From Pyruvatibacter mobilis (GTDB taxonomy: Bacteria > Pseudomonadota > Alphaproteobacteria > CGMCC-115125), in NCBI RefSeq assembly GCF_012848855.1, contig NZ_CP051630.1:2087501-2151500 (forward strand): a stretch of DNA of 64,000 nucleotides, given 5' to 3'. Under the pieces are notes generated by a model. That model made no database searches. It was given only the letters and a program-made list of their open reading frames with translations, and had not been told where the DNA came from. The position numbers and the translations under genes were made by a program. This document shows, in pieces, positions 1 through 9,411 of the stretch. The first letter of the stretch is position 1. Every line of letters begins with the position of its first letter.

Positions 1-51
1 TCGGAGTGTCCGCGCGCATAATTCTGCCAAGAGCAAGAAGACGAGGTCCAG

Positions 52-861
52 ATGAGCGTTTCGGGTCTGATGGAAGGCAAGCGCGGCCTGATCATGGGGG
101 TCGCCAATGACCGGTCCATCGCATGGGGCATTGCGAAAGCAGCAGCCGAAGCGGGCGCGGAACTGGCCTTCACCTATCAGGGCGATTCACTGAAGAAGCG
201 GGTGGACCCGCTGGCCGAGCAGCTGGGCGCCAAGCTGGTGCTGCCCTGCGACGTGACGGATGCAGCCTCCATGGATGCTGTGTTCGAAACGCTCGAGAAG
301 GAATGGGGCAAGCTTGATTTCGTGGTCCACGCCATTGCCTTTGCCGACAAGGCGGAGCTCAAGGGCCGCTATGTGGACACCTCGCTCGACAATTTCCTGA
401 TGAGCATGAACATCTCCTGCTACTCGTTCACGGCCATCGCCCAGCGGGCGGAGAAGCTGATGCATGACGGCGGCTCGATGGTGACGCTCACCTATTACGG
501 CGCCGAGAAGGTGATGCCCCACTACAATGTGATGGGCGTGGCCAAGGCGGCGCTGGAAGCCAGTGTCCGCTACATGGCCGAAGACCTCGGCAAGCGGAAC
601 ATCCGCGTCAACGCGATTTCCGCGGGCCCCATCAAGACGCTGGCCGCCAGCGGCATCGGTGATTTCCGCTACATCCTCAAATGGAACGAGTACAACGCCC
701 CCATGCGGCGGACCGTGACCATCGACGAGGTGGGCATGTCGGCGCTGTATCTCCTGTCCGACATGGGCAAGGCCGTCACCGGCGAAGTGCATCACGTGGA
801 TGGCGGCTATCATGTGGTCGGCATGAAGGCGGAAGACGCGCCGGACATCGCCGTCTCCTGA
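52..861 (+). CDS. fabI: Enoyl-[acyl-carrier-protein] reductase (NADH), FabI type
   Basis: Catalyses the last reduction of each fatty-acid elongation cycle (trans-2-enoyl-ACP to acyl-ACP) in the cytoplasm. The 269-aa length is normal for FabI. The N-terminus has the FabI-style nucleotide loop GVANDRSIAWGIA (about residues 16-28) rather than the classical SDR TGxxxGIG, and the active-site pattern Tyr-x6-Lys is visible as YNVMGVAK (about Y158/K165). The C-terminus carries the usual GEVHHVDGGYH. A GAGG-type ribosome site lies just before the ATG. It lies 45 bp upstream of aroC on the same strand, a common alphaproteobacterial neighbour pair. Confidence 0.95.
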   Translation: MSVSGLMEGKRGLIMGVANDRSIAWGIAKAAAEAGAELAFTYQGDSLKKRVDPLAEQLGAKLVLPCDVTDAASMDAVFETLEKEWGKLDFVVHAIAFADKAELKGRYVDTSLDNFLMSMNISCYSFTAIAQRAEKLMHDGGSMVTLTYYGAEKVMPHYNVMGVAKAALEASVRYMAEDLGKRNIRVNAISAGPIKTLAASGIGDFRYILKWNEYNAPMRRTVTIDEVGMSALYLLSDMGKAVTGEVHHVDGGYHVVGMKAEDAPDIAVS

Positions 862-906
862 GGGAGCCCCTAGCCTCTTTGGCGCTGCCGCACTAGCTTA
901 GCCTCC

Positions 907-2040
907 ATGAGCCACAACACTTTCGGACATCTCTTCCGCGTCACCACCTGGGGCGAGTCGCACGGGCCCGCGCTCGGCTGCGTGGTGGATGGCTGCCCGC
1001 CGGGTATTCCGCTTGAGGAAGACGACATCCAGGTGTGGATGGACAAGCGCAAGCCCGGGCAGAACAAATACACCACCCAGCGCCGCGAACCGGACCAGGT
1101 CCGCATCCTCTCCGGCGTCTTCCCGCGCGAGGAGGACGGTGTGCAGGTAACAACCGGCACGCCGATCAGCCTGATGATCGAGAACACCGATCAGCGGTCG
1201 AAGGACTATGGCGACATCAAGTCCAAGTTCCGGCCGGGGCATGCGGATTATGCCTATTACGCCAAATACGGTATCCGCGATTATCGCGGCGGCGGGCGGC
1301 AATCAGCCCGCGAGACCGCCGCGCGCGTGGCCGCCGGGGCCATCGCCCGCAAGATCCTGACGGCCATTCTTGGTGACGGCGTCGAGATCCGCGGCGCTCT
1401 CGTGCAGATGGGCCCGCACAAGCTCACCCTGCCCCGCGCCGACTGGGACTGGTCGATCCTCGAGGACAATCCGTTCTGGTGCCCGGACGCTGCCACGGCA
1501 GACATGTGGGCGGAGTATCTCGACGGCATCCGCAAGGCAGGCTCGTCCTGCGGCGCGGCCATCGAGGTTCAGGCACGTGGGCTGCCCGCCGGTCTCGGCG
1601 CGCCAATCTACGGCAAGGTCGATGCGGAGCTGGCGCAGGCGCTGATGAGCATCAACGCGGTGAAGGCCGTTGAGATCGGCGACGGCATGGATGTGGCGGC
1701 GCTGACCGGCGAGGAAAACGCCGATGAGATGCGCATGGAGAACGGCAAACCTGTCTTCACTGCCAACCATGCGGGCGGCGTGCAGGGCGGCATTTCCACC
1801 GGCCAGGACATCATCGCCCGCTTTGCGGTGAAGCCCACCTCCTCCATCCTCACCCCGCGCGATACGGTTGATCTCGACGGGCAGGACACCAGTGTCATCA
1901 CCAAGGGACGGCACGACCCCTGTGTCGGCATCCGCGCGGTGCCGGTCGGTGAAGCGATGATGGCCTGCGTGCTGGCGGACCAGCTCCTGCGCCACCGGGC
2001 ACAGACGGGCCGCGTGGCCGGGCTGGATCTGGGCCGCTAG
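907..2040 (+). CDS. aroC: Chorismate synthase
   Basis: Converts 5-enolpyruvylshikimate-3-phosphate to chorismate, the branch point to aromatic amino acids and folate; it needs reduced FMN. The 377-aa protein has the family signatures in order: the N-terminal [18 protein letters not shown] with the conserved His, the central [19 protein letters not shown] block, and the C-terminal [18 protein letters not shown] with the second conserved His. Length and ends are standard. It follows fabI and precedes a small membrane-protein gene by 21 bp, so the three are probably co-transcribed. Confidence 0.95.
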   Translation: MSHNTFGHLFRVTTWGESHGPALGCVVDGCPPGIPLEEDDIQVWMDKRKPGQNKYTTQRREPDQVRILSGVFPREEDGVQVTTGTPISLMIENTDQRSKDYGDIKSKFRPGHADYAYYAKYGIRDYRGGGRQSARETAARVAAGAIARKILTAILGDGVEIRGALVQMGPHKLTLPRADWDWSILEDNPFWCPDAATADMWAEYLDGIRKAGSSCGAAIEVQARGLPAGLGAPIYGKVDAELAQALMSINAVKAVEIGDGMDVAALTGEENADEMRMENGKPVFTANHAGGVQGGISTGQDIIARFAVKPTSSILTPRDTVDLDGQDTSVITKGRHDPCVGIRAVPVGEAMMACVLADQLLRHRAQTGRVAGLDLGR

Positions 2041-2061
2041 CGAAGAGAGAAGGATGACGGC

Positions 2062-2610
2062 ATGACGGGTTCCGATCCCTTCGAGGACAATGCGCCGCCG
2101 TCCTCCTTTGCCACCACCTATCAGCGCCAGGCCGGCGAGATGATGGTCTATGGCGGCACGTTTTTCGGGCTGTTCTTCCTGCTCGGCGGCGTGATGTCGT
2201 CGGTGCCGGGGCTCTATCTGCTGGCCATCGTGATGCTGGCGGCGGCGTTCTACTTCTTCCCGATGGTCCGTACCGAGAAGGCCCAGCTCAAGGTCGAGCC
2301 GAAGGGGCTTTATCTCGACGGCATGGGCTGGCTGCCCTGGACCGGCATCCGCAATGTGCGCATCTACGACCGCTCGGTCCGCACGATCCGCAACGCCCAT
2401 CTTGAGCTGACGCTGGCTGCGCCGATCGAGGAGATCGTGATCTCCGAGGACAAGGAGGACCCGCTGCGCGACCTGATGACCAAGATCTGGTCACCAAAGC
2501 GCGGCGAGGACGGGCGGGCGGCCACAATCGTCGTGGTGAAGCTCGAACCGCTCCTGGCCAGCCCCGAAGAAATCCTCGCCGCCATTCGTCGGCACCTGCA
2601 CCACGTGTGA
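2062..2610 (+). CDS. Hypothetical membrane protein with two TM segments and a soluble C-terminal domain
   Basis: The 182-aa product is not a family I can name. Residues about 27-45 and 50-70 are hydrophobic (GGTFFGLFFLLGGVM; LYLLAIVMLAAAFYFF) and form a likely membrane hairpin. The rest is soluble, with alternating beta-like stretches (LKVEPKGLYLDG, HLELTLAAPIEEIVI) resembling the bacterial PH-like or STM3941-like domains that follow such hairpins; that comparison is inference. It starts 21 bp after the aroC stop and is the last gene before a hairpin-rich island, so it probably ends the fabI-aroC transcript. Confidence 0.75.
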   Translation: MTGSDPFEDNAPPSSFATTYQRQAGEMMVYGGTFFGLFFLLGGVMSSVPGLYLLAIVMLAAAFYFFPMVRTEKAQLKVEPKGLYLDGMGWLPWTGIRNVRIYDRSVRTIRNAHLELTLAAPIEEIVISEDKEDPLRDLMTKIWSPKRGEDGRAATIVVVKLEPLLASPEEILAAIRRHLHHV

Positions 2611-2639
2611 GATCGGGCACAGCTGCGCGCCCAACAAGC

Positions 2640-2660
2640 CCCTCCCCCTAGTGGGGAGGG
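2640..2660. terminator. G-rich hairpin after the fabI-aroC run
   Basis: CCCTCCCC (2640-2647) pairs with GGGGAGGG (2653-2660) around a 5-base loop. It lies 30 bp downstream of the membrane-protein stop, where a terminator is expected, but has no clear T tract. The same arms recur at 2829-2849, so this may be a repeat-family hairpin rather than a dedicated terminator. Confidence 0.4.
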
Positions 2661-2682
2661 CGAGTATGTGCGCCCTCACCCG

Positions 2683-2774
2683 GAGACCCTCCGGTCAAGC
2701 CGGAGGGATAGCGGTGTATTTTTTCCCGCTCATCCTACGGCTTGACCGGAGGATCTCTCTCAGCCCGCCTGAGC
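2683..2774. repeat. REPIN-like palindromic element, copy A
   Basis: Two hairpins in inverted orientation. CCTCCGG-TCAAG-CCGGAGG on the left is answered on the right by an exact reverse complement of the hairpin except for one base (CCTACGG). They are separated by GATAGCGG...CCGCTCAT and a T-rich spacer, and closed by CTCTCTCAGCCCGCCTGAGC. Copies C (62853-62971) and D (63309-63427) share the same blocks. It sits between convergent genes and is flanked by two CCCTCCCC/GGGGAGGG hairpins. Confidence 0.85.
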
Positions 2775-2810
2775 GCCATCTCCACGGACCGAGCCCGTAC
2801 CCCCCACCCC

Positions 2811-2850
2811 GGCGGCTCACGCCGCCGACCCTCCCCATCGAGGGGAGGGT
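2811..2850. terminator. Two consecutive hairpins before the convergent methyltransferase gene
   Basis: GGCGGC (2811-2816) pairs with GCCGCC (2821-2826). Immediately after, ACCCTCCCC (2828-2836) pairs with GGGGAGGGT (2842-2850). They lie about 10 bp beyond the stop of the minus-strand methyltransferase, so they could end its transcript. No T tract is seen, and the second hairpin repeats the one at 2640-2660. Confidence 0.4.
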
Positions 2851-2860
2851 GTGATCCGGC

Positions 2861-3928
2861 TCAGCTTTTCTCGAAGCTCATGACCTTCGACAGGAAGACC
2901 GGCGTCTCGCTCAGCGGCGTGAGGCCGGCCTTGCTGAACAGCGTGGTCAGGTCTTCCTTCGTGTAAGAGTCAAAATAGGGCTCGTGGAATGCCCAGGGGA
3001 AGAAATCGAGCAGCGCGTCCATGCCCTCCGTATCGCCCTTTTGCAGGGCATCCACGAAAATCAGCCGCCCGCCGGGCTTGAGCACGCGCGCCAGCTCAGC
3101 CGCCACCACGCGGCGGATCTTCGGCGGCAGTTCGTGGAACAGATAGATGCAGGTCACAACGTCCTGGCTGTTGTCGGCCACCGGCAGCCGCTCGGCATTG
3201 GCGTTGGCCAGGCGCACCTGCCGCCATTTCTTCAGTGTCCGCCGCGCCTTGGCGAGATAGTTGGGCGACAGATCCACCGCCGTCAGATTGAGGCGGGGGT
3301 AGTTGTCGCACACAAAGGTCAGGAAGCGGCCCGTGCCGCAGGCAACATCCAGCATCGCCACATCGCGCTGATCGCGGCCCCTGAGCGCGTCGGCCAGCGG
3401 CACAAGCGCCTGCCGCCGCATGGCGTCCGCCGTGCCGGTGAACAACACCTCCACCTGGGTGTCGTAGATCTCGGCCGACGCATCATCCAGCCAGCCGCCG
3501 GTCTGGTAATGGAAGTTCTGCAGATAGTAGCGGGGGAAGCGCTGGCGGCGTTCTTCGTTAAGCACTTCGGAGTGCCCGCGCGCCCGCCTGCGGCCATCAA
3601 CCCGCGGCACGTCTTTCAAATAGGCGCGCGCCTTGCGCAAGCCGTTGACCGGGCGTGGCGACATGTCATGCGGGGCGGCATAGATGCCCTTTTCGACGTT
3701 ACGCCAGTCGCGGGCGAACAGATCAGCCACCGCCTTCAGCAGCGCCCGGCGGTCCGGTGCCTTGCCGTCGGTACGCAGGGGTCTTGATGTTTCGTCGCGC
3801 AGCGGGCCGACGATGCGCCGTGTGGCAGCATACTGGCCCAGATACCACGCCACGCGCGCCCCTTGGCTCAGGCCGTAGGCGAGCCTGAGAGCAGGACGGG
3901 ACCCGGAGGCTGCGGATGCATCGCTCAT
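2861..3928 (-). CDS. Class I SAM-dependent methyltransferase
   Basis: The 355-aa protein has a long N-terminal region without a motif I recognise, then a Rossmann methyltransferase domain: motif I VACGTGRFLTFV (about residue 195), acidic motif II LTAVDLSPNYLAKAR, and motif IV-like DVVTCIYLFHELPP, ending with the Methyltransf_11-style LKPGGRLIFVDA. The substrate cannot be told; the fold is UbiE/ArsM-like. It begins 9 bp after the stop of the RNA methyltransferase gene and is the last gene of the HDAC-xseB-dxs-tlyA minus-strand series. Confidence 0.85.
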   Translation of the reverse strand: MSDASAASGSRPALRLAYGLSQGARVAWYLGQYAATRRIVGPLRDETSRPLRTDGKAPDRRALLKAVADLFARDWRNVEKGIYAAPHDMSPRPVNGLRKARAYLKDVPRVDGRRRARGHSEVLNEERRQRFPRYYLQNFHYQTGGWLDDASAEIYDTQVEVLFTGTADAMRRQALVPLADALRGRDQRDVAMLDVACGTGRFLTFVCDNYPRLNLTAVDLSPNYLAKARRTLKKWRQVRLANANAERLPVADNSQDVVTCIYLFHELPPKIRRVVAAELARVLKPGGRLIFVDALQKGDTEGMDALLDFFPWAFHEPYFDSYTKEDLTTLFSKAGLTPLSETPVFLSKVMSFEKS

Positions 3929-3937
3929 TCCCCTAAT

Positions 3938-5191
3938 CTAGGGGCGTTCGAACACCGCGACCAGTTCTACGTGGGGCGACCAGCGGAACTGATCGACCGG
4001 GGTCACCGCCCCGAGCCGGTAGCCGCCATCGATCAGCACCCGCGCGTCGCGGGCGAAGGTGGCCGGGTTACAGGAGACGCCTGCCACCACCGGCACCTTG
4101 GATTTCGCCAGCTGCTCGCACTGGGCCAGCCCCCCGGCGCGCGGCGGGTCGATCACCGCCACATCATAGTCCTTGAGGTCCATCGCAAAGACCGGGCGGC
4201 GGAACAGGTCGCGCTTGTCGGCGCGGATCGGCTTCAGCCCCTGCAGATGGCGGGTCGCCTTGTCGAGCGCCGCGATGGCCGCCGCGTCGCTGTCAAACGC
4301 GTCCACCTTGGCCAGGCGCGCCAGCGGCAGGGTGAAAGCCCCGCAGCCGGAAAACAGATCAACCACACGCCGCACCCGCTTGCGCGACGTCACCGCCTGG
4401 ATCACGCGGGCGCGCAGGGCGTCCTCCGCCTGCGCCACCGCCTGCAGAAAGCCGCCTGCGGGCGGCACGCAGGCCAGCCCGTCAAACTCGATCACCGGCG
4501 GCCGCCATTCGGCCACCGGCTCGTTGTTCCAGGTGAGGCGCGCCAGCCCCGCCGCCCGCCCGGCTTCGGACAGATGCGACAGCAGCGCGCGATCAAGCGT
4601 CTTGCCGGGCATCTCGACGGCCACGTCCAGCCCGTTGGTGGAGGTGGTAACCGAGACCCGCGCCTCCCCGCGCCGCGTGAGGCCCGGTTCCAGAAGCTGC
4701 GCCAGTGCCGGCAGGCCCTCGATGAGGGCGGGCTTCACCAGCAGGCAGGGCGACACATCGACAATGTGCGACGACGCCTTTTCATGAAAGCCGATCACCA
4801 CGCCTGCATTGCTGCGGCGGGCCGCGAAAGTCGCCCGCCTGCGCGACCGGGGCGGCACGGTGAGGGTGGGCATCACCTCCGCCTCAATGCCGCGATGGGC
4901 CAGCGCCGAGATCACCTGCTCGCGCTTCCACTCCGCCACAAAGCCGTCGCTCACATGCTGCAGCGTGCAGCCGCCGCACTGGCCGGCCTGCGGGCAGGGC
5001 GGCTCGACGCGATGGGGCGACGGCTCATGCACCGCGACGATGCGCGGGCGCGCACCTTGCATGTTGAGGGACACCACGTCCCCCGGTGCACCGCCATCCA
5101 CATAGATGGTTTCGCCGTCGAGCTCGGCCATGGCATCGCCCTTATGGGCCAGCCCCGTCAGCTTCACCTTATCTGTTGCGTTATCCATCAT
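3938..5191 (-). CDS. RNA m5U methyltransferase, TrmA/RlmC/RlmD family
   Basis: Expected to methylate C5 of a uridine in rRNA or tRNA with SAM. The 417-aa protein starts with a TRAM-like beta domain (HKGDAMAELDGETIYVDG) followed by the Fe-S cluster pattern CPQAGQCGGC (about residue 67) with a later Cys in SPCLL. The C-terminal catalytic domain has VDLFSGCGAFTLPLA (SAM loop), DPPRAG and VSCNPATFARD, whose Cys is the family nucleophile, with a final Glu in VELVAVFE. RlmD-like is most likely given the Fe-S Cys set, but the exact target is not settled. Its start overlaps the tlyA stop by 4 bases (ATGA), so the two are translationally coupled. Confidence 0.88.
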   Translation of the reverse strand: MMDNATDKVKLTGLAHKGDAMAELDGETIYVDGGAPGDVVSLNMQGARPRIVAVHEPSPHRVEPPCPQAGQCGGCTLQHVSDGFVAEWKREQVISALAHRGIEAEVMPTLTVPPRSRRRATFAARRSNAGVVIGFHEKASSHIVDVSPCLLVKPALIEGLPALAQLLEPGLTRRGEARVSVTTSTNGLDVAVEMPGKTLDRALLSHLSEAGRAAGLARLTWNNEPVAEWRPPVIEFDGLACVPPAGGFLQAVAQAEDALRARVIQAVTSRKRVRRVVDLFSGCGAFTLPLARLAKVDAFDSDAAAIAALDKATRHLQGLKPIRADKRDLFRRPVFAMDLKDYDVAVIDPPRAGGLAQCEQLAKSKVPVVAGVSCNPATFARDARVLIDGGYRLGAVTPVDQFRWSPHVELVAVFERP

Positions 5192-5925
5192 TCTTTTTCA
5201 TCCAGACGCGCCCCGAGCAGGAACTCAACATTGCCGCTGCCCCCGGCGATCGGGCTTTCCACGCAGCCGGTGATGGTCCAGCCGGGCATCTCCGTAATGG
5301 CCGCGCTGACCGTTTCGATGGAACTCTGGCGGGCATCCTGATCCTTGACGATGCCACCCTTGCCGATGGCCTCGCGCCCTACTTCGAATTGCGGTTTCAC
5401 CAGCACCACAAGCCGGGCGGGCGTGCTTGCGAATGTGCAGGCATGGGGCAGCACCTTGGTAGCGGAAATGAAAGACACGTCGCAGACGATGATATCGACC
5501 GGCTCGGTGATCTGTTCCGCGGTCAGCGTCCGCGCGTCCTGGCCTTCAAGGGAAATGACGCGGTCATCGGTGCGGAACTTTTCCGATAGCTGATCGCGCC
5601 CCACATCCACCGCATAGACGCGCCTTGCGCCGCGGGTCAGCACAACATCGGTGAAGCCACCGGTCGACGCTCCGATATCCAGCACCACCTTGTCCCTGGA
5701 CGGGATGCCGAACTGGTCCAGCGCGTGGGCGAGTTTCAGGCCCGCGCGCGACACATAGGGGATCGCCGGCTCGTCCAGGGTGATGTCCGTATCCGGATCA
5801 AACTCCTGAGACGGCTTGGCGGCGACGACGCCGCGCACTTTCACCCGGCCGGCCTTGATTTCGGCCTGCGCACGGGCGCGCGAGGGAGCAAGCCCGCGGT
5901 CCACGAGCAAGAGATCAAGCCGCAC
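5188..5925 (-). CDS. tlyA: TlyA-family 16S/23S rRNA 2'-O-methyltransferase
   Basis: The 245-aa protein has an N-terminal S4 RNA-binding domain (MRLDLLLVDRGLAPSRARAQ, about residues 1-60) joined to an FtsJ/RrmJ-type methyltransferase domain with the SAM loop DIGASTGGFTDV (about 83-94), DVSFIS and the VKPQFEVGRE motif. In mycobacteria TlyA methylates rRNA cytidines in both subunits; the name haemolysin A is historical. It lies 48 bp downstream of dxs on the same strand, a widespread bacterial neighbourhood, and overlaps the next RNA methyltransferase by 4 bases. Confidence 0.92.
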   Translation of the reverse strand: MRLDLLLVDRGLAPSRARAQAEIKAGRVKVRGVVAAKPSQEFDPDTDITLDEPAIPYVSRAGLKLAHALDQFGIPSRDKVVLDIGASTGGFTDVVLTRGARRVYAVDVGRDQLSEKFRTDDRVISLEGQDARTLTAEQITEPVDIIVCDVSFISATKVLPHACTFASTPARLVVLVKPQFEVGREAIGKGGIVKDQDARQSSIETVSAAITEMPGWTITGCVESPIAGGSGNVEFLLGARLDEKE

Positions 5926-5973
5926 GGAAATTCTCCGAATTGGGGCGGTGGGGCCTCAGACCCGGTTGGGGTC

Positions 5974-7908
5974 TCAGGCGCGTTGGGGCGCTGTGTCGCT
6001 CACGGTTTCCGCCACGCCAAGGGCCGACATCGCGGTTGCGACGATGGCTGCCCTGTCGAGGCCCGCTTCCGCATACATGACGCCGGGCTTGTCCTGATCG
6101 ATAAAGCGATCAGGCAGCACCATGGGCCTGATTTTCAGCCCCCGGTCAAGCCGCCCGCTCATCGCGAGATGCTGCAGCACATGGCTGCCGAAGCCGCCGA
6201 CCGACCCTTCCTCGATGGTGATGAGCACCTCATGGGCATCCGCGAGGCGGTTGATAAGATCAATATCCAGCGGCTTGGCAAAGCGCGCATCCGCCACGGT
6301 GGCGGACAGGCCATGGGCGGCAAGATCATCGGCAGCGGCCAGGCATTCGGCCAGCCGGCCGCCAAGGCTGAGGATCGCGATCTTCGAGCCTTCACGCAGC
6401 ACGCGGCCCTTGCCGATCTCGAGCATTTGCCCGCGTTCCGGCATGTCCACGCCCATGCCCTCCCCGCGCGGATAGCGGAAGGCGATGGGCCCCTCGTCAT
6501 AGGCTGCCGCCGTGCGCACCATGTGGACCAGCTCGGCCTCATCGCCTGCGGCCATCACCACGAAGCCCGGTAAAGTGGACAGATAGGTGATGTCGAACGC
6601 GCCTGCATGGGTCGGCCCGTCGGCGCCCACAAGGCCCGCCCGGTCAATGGCAAAGCGGACGGGCAGCTTCTGGATCGCCACGTCATGCACCACCTGATCG
6701 TAGGCGCGCTGCAGGAAGGTGGAATAGATCGCGGCAAATGGCTTCATGCCCTCGGTCGCCAGCCCCGCTGCAAATGTCACCGCGTGCTGCTCGGCGATGC
6801 CCACATCGAAGCTGCGCTCGGGGAAGCGTCCGGCGAAGATATCAAGCCCGGTGCCGCCGGGCATGGCCGCATTGACGGCGACGATCCGGTCGTCTTCCTC
6901 GGCTTCCGTCACCAGCGCATTGGCAAACACCTTGGTATAGGCAGGCGCGTTGGCCTTGGCCTTTTGCTGAGTGCCGGTAATGACGTCGAACTTCGACACG
7001 CCGTGATATTTGTCCGCAGCCGCTTCCGCTGGGGCATAGCCCTTGCCCTTCTGCGTCACCACATGAATGAGGATCGGCCCGTCCTTGGCGTCCCGCACAT
7101 TCTTCAGTACCGGGAGCAGATGGTCGAGATTGTGCCCGTCGATGGGGCCCACATAATAGAAGCCCAGCTCCTCGAACAATGTACCGCCGGTCGCCATGCC
7201 GCGGGCATATTCCTCGGCCCGCTTGGCGGTGGTTTCCAGCGTGCGCGGCATCTTCTCCGCCAGCTGGCGGGCGAAATTGCGCAAGGTCCGGTAGGACGAC
7301 CCGGAAATGAGCCGCGCCAGATAGGCCGACATGGCGCCCACCGGCGGGGCGATCGACATGTCGTTGTCGTTGAGGATGACGATCAGGCGGCTGCCGAGCG
7401 CGCCTGCATTGTTCATCGCCTCATAGGCCATGCCGGCGGACATGGCGCCATCGCCGATGACGGCGATCACGTTGTTGTCGCGCTGTTTCAGGTCGCGCGC
7501 CACCGCCATGCCGAGACCGGCTGAAATCGACGTCGAAGAATGCGCCGCGCCGAAGGGGTCGTAGCCACTCTCCGCCCGTTTGGTGAAGCCCGATAGCCCG
7601 CCGCCCTGGCGCAGGGTGCGGATGCGGTCGCGGCGGCCGGTGATGATCTTGTGCGGGTAGCACTGGTGGCCCACATCGAAGATCAGCCGGTCATCGGGGG
7701 TGTTGAACACATAGTGGATGGCGGTGGTCAGTTCGACCACGCCAAGCCCCGCACCCAGATGCCCGCCGGTTTCGGAGACAGCGGCGATGGTTTCAGCACG
7801 GAGTTCGTCTGCGAACTGGCGCAGGTCTTTCTCTGACAGCGCGCGGAGGTCGGCGGGGACCGTCACCCGGTCAAGAAGCGGGGTTTTGGCAGGCAGGTGA
7901 TCGGCCAT
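5974..7908 (-). CDS. dxs: 1-deoxy-D-xylulose-5-phosphate synthase
   Basis: First enzyme of the MEP isoprenoid pathway (pyruvate plus glyceraldehyde-3-phosphate to DXP), ThDP-dependent. I place the start at the ATG giving [15 protein letters not shown] (644 aa, usual length); an upstream in-frame start has no support. Visible motifs are [14 protein letters not shown] near the N-terminus, [12 protein letters not shown], the ThDP/Mg motif [18 protein letters not shown], and the transketolase catalytic-Glu region [17 protein letters not shown]. The window also contains part of ispE and a polyprenyl synthase, so three isoprenoid steps are encoded here. It lies between xseB and tlyA in the conserved order. 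Confidence 0.96.
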   Translation of the reverse strand: MADHLPAKTPLLDRVTVPADLRALSEKDLRQFADELRAETIAAVSETGGHLGAGLGVVELTTAIHYVFNTPDDRLIFDVGHQCYPHKIITGRRDRIRTLRQGGGLSGFTKRAESGYDPFGAAHSSTSISAGLGMAVARDLKQRDNNVIAVIGDGAMSAGMAYEAMNNAGALGSRLIVILNDNDMSIAPPVGAMSAYLARLISGSSYRTLRNFARQLAEKMPRTLETTAKRAEEYARGMATGGTLFEELGFYYVGPIDGHNLDHLLPVLKNVRDAKDGPILIHVVTQKGKGYAPAEAAADKYHGVSKFDVITGTQQKAKANAPAYTKVFANALVTEAEEDDRIVAVNAAMPGGTGLDIFAGRFPERSFDVGIAEQHAVTFAAGLATEGMKPFAAIYSTFLQRAYDQVVHDVAIQKLPVRFAIDRAGLVGADGPTHAGAFDITYLSTLPGFVVMAAGDEAELVHMVRTAAAYDEGPIAFRYPRGEGMGVDMPERGQMLEIGKGRVLREGSKIAILSLGGRLAECLAAADDLAAHGLSATVADARFAKPLDIDLINRLADAHEVLITIEEGSVGGFGSHVLQHLAMSGRLDRGLKIRPMVLPDRFIDQDKPGVMYAEAGLDRAAIVATAMSALGVAETVSDTAPQRA

Positions 7909-8058
7909 GAGGGTCTCCCGGGATGCGCGCGCTTTCAGCCCCCCTTGCCGCATTTGCGTAGGGGAATGCTTGAAGGCTCACGCCTTTTGCGCATGGAATC
8001 AAGGTGGCCCGGCGCGCGGTGGCGGCTCCGGGGTCAGGCGGGCTGGCAAAAGCGGGGG

Positions 8059-8078
8059 AAAAGCCCTGTTTTCGGGCC
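8059..8078 (-). terminator. Weak terminator-like hairpin after xseB
   Basis: Read on the minus strand, GCCC (from 8077) and GGGC (to 8063) pair around a 7-base loop and are followed by TTTT. The stem is only 4 bp and the next gene, dxs, is on the same strand, so it may be inactive or give only partial termination. Confidence 0.25.
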
Positions 8079-8082
8079 GGGC

Positions 8083-8340
8083 TCAGTCGTCGTCCATATG
8101 GGCGGCGGCGGTGCCGGCGGGCGCGCCGTCGGGGCCGAGGCTGATCTTTTCGACCTTCATCTCGGCTTCCCGCAGCTTGGCCTCGCAATGGGCCTTCAGC
8201 GCCGTGCCGCGCTCATAGACCTCGATGGACTTTTCCAGATCTACGTCGCCGCCCTCGAGCTGGCTGACGATGCGCTCAAGTTCCTCGAGCGCCGCCTCGA
8301 AGGAGAGTTTCTTGATATCGGCGGGGATCTTGTCGGCCAT
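8083..8340 (-). CDS. xseB: Exodeoxyribonuclease VII small subunit
   Basis: Small subunit of the ExoVII single-strand DNA exonuclease; the large subunit XseA is not in this window. The 85-aa reading starts at [20 protein letters not shown]. It shows the family core [32 protein letters not shown] (given here in pieces: [29 protein letters not shown]), which forms two helices. The C-terminal tail is alanine and acid rich. The longer upstream in-frame extension is rejected because it runs into the neighbouring gene and lacks family similarity. It lies between the HDAC-like gene and dxs. Confidence 0.92.
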   Translation of the reverse strand: MADKIPADIKKLSFEAALEELERIVSQLEGGDVDLEKSIEVYERGTALKAHCEAKLREAEMKVEKISLGPDGAPAGTAAAHMDDD

Positions 8341-8371
8341 GTGAACGTGTCCTGTGGGCGGGCTTTGAGGG

Positions 8372-9301
8372 TTACGCTGCCATGAGGGCGCGCAGATGGG
8401 CTGCCGTGGCGCTGCCCAGCGCATCCAGATCATAGCCCCCTTCAAGTAGCGATATGAGGCGGCCTTCGCAATGGCGGGCTGCAACGGCGCAGAGCTGCTG
8501 CGTCATCCAGGCAAAGTCCTCATCCGTCAGCTCCATCTGCGCCAGCGGGTCTGCCAGATGTCCGTCAAAGCCTGCGGAGATGATGAGCAGCTGCGGGGCA
8601 AACCTGTCCAGCGCCGGAAGGATCTTCTCCTCATAGGCGGCCCGCATCATGGCACCATCCGCGTGCGGCGGCAGGGGCACGTTGAGGATGTTGTCGGCCA
8701 CTCCCGTCACGTCAGCAGCACCGGTGCCCGGATAAAGCGGGTGCTGGTGGGTGGATGCATAAAACAGCGTCGGCTCGTGGAAGAAGGCGGCTTCCGTGCC
8801 GTTGCCGTGATGCACGTCGAAATCGACAACCGCCACGCGCTCAAGCCCGTGCACCGCCTGGGCGTGGCGGGCGGCGATGGCGGCATTACTGAAAAAGCAG
8901 AAGCCCATGGCGGTCTCGGGCTCTGCATGGTGGCCCGGCGGGCGCATGGCGCAGAAGACGTTGCGCGCATCCCCGGCCATCACGAGATCAACCGCCTGCA
9001 CGGCTGCGCCCGCGGAGAGGTGGGCTGCAGTCAGCGTGCCCGGCGCCATCACCGTGTCCGCATCGATGAAGCTGTAGCCGTCCTGCGGCACGGCCTCGTC
9101 CATGGCGGCCAGATGGTTGTGCGGGTGGACGCGAAGAAGCTGGTCGCTCGTCACGGGCCGGGCGCGCAGGCGCGTCAGGGCGTCGAACTCGGGCCCATCG
9201 AGGGCCGACAGCACGGCGGCGATGCGGGCCACGCGCTCGGGGTGTTTCTCCGGCGGGGCGTGCAGGTCGCAGTCGGGGTGGGTGATCAGCGCTGTTGTCA
9301 T
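8372..9301 (-). CDS. Histone deacetylase family (class II-like amidohydrolase)
   Basis: A zinc amidohydrolase of the HDAC/acetylpolyamine amidohydrolase fold. Bacterial members deacetylate polyamines, acetoin-related or other small acyl amides; the substrate is unknown here. The 309-aa protein starts at [14 protein letters not shown]. It shows [20 protein letters not shown] (catalytic His pair), [14 protein letters not shown] (zinc-binding Asp and His) and [13 protein letters not shown] (second zinc Asp region). It is the first gene of the minus-strand xseB-dxs-tlyA run, as in many alphaproteobacteria, and its start codon is 111 bp from that of the divergent transporter. Confidence 0.9.
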   Translation of the reverse strand: MTTALITHPDCDLHAPPEKHPERVARIAAVLSALDGPEFDALTRLRARPVTSDQLLRVHPHNHLAAMDEAVPQDGYSFIDADTVMAPGTLTAAHLSAGAAVQAVDLVMAGDARNVFCAMRPPGHHAEPETAMGFCFFSNAAIAARHAQAVHGLERVAVVDFDVHHGNGTEAAFFHEPTLFYASTHQHPLYPGTGAADVTGVADNILNVPLPPHADGAMMRAAYEEKILPALDRFAPQLLIISAGFDGHLADPLAQMELTDEDFAWMTQQLCAVAARHCEGRLISLLEGGYDLDALGSATAAHLRALMAA

Positions 9302-9411
9302 GTTTGCCTCGGCACAACGCCATTGTGCCGCAGCGGCGCCGCGCTGCAAGCTTTGTGACGCGAATCATGAAAAGCCACCCGCACCGACAGGATGGCAGGA
9401 TGGACGGAGCA

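Noticed and set aside
1-51. End of an upstream gene at the left edge
   Set aside because: Too short to support; no stop codon or motif can be assigned with confidence.
2651-2854. Short open frame (about 67 codons) in the repeat island
   Set aside because: It is made of the repeat element and hairpins; similar short frames appear in copies C and D, so the coding look comes from the repeat.
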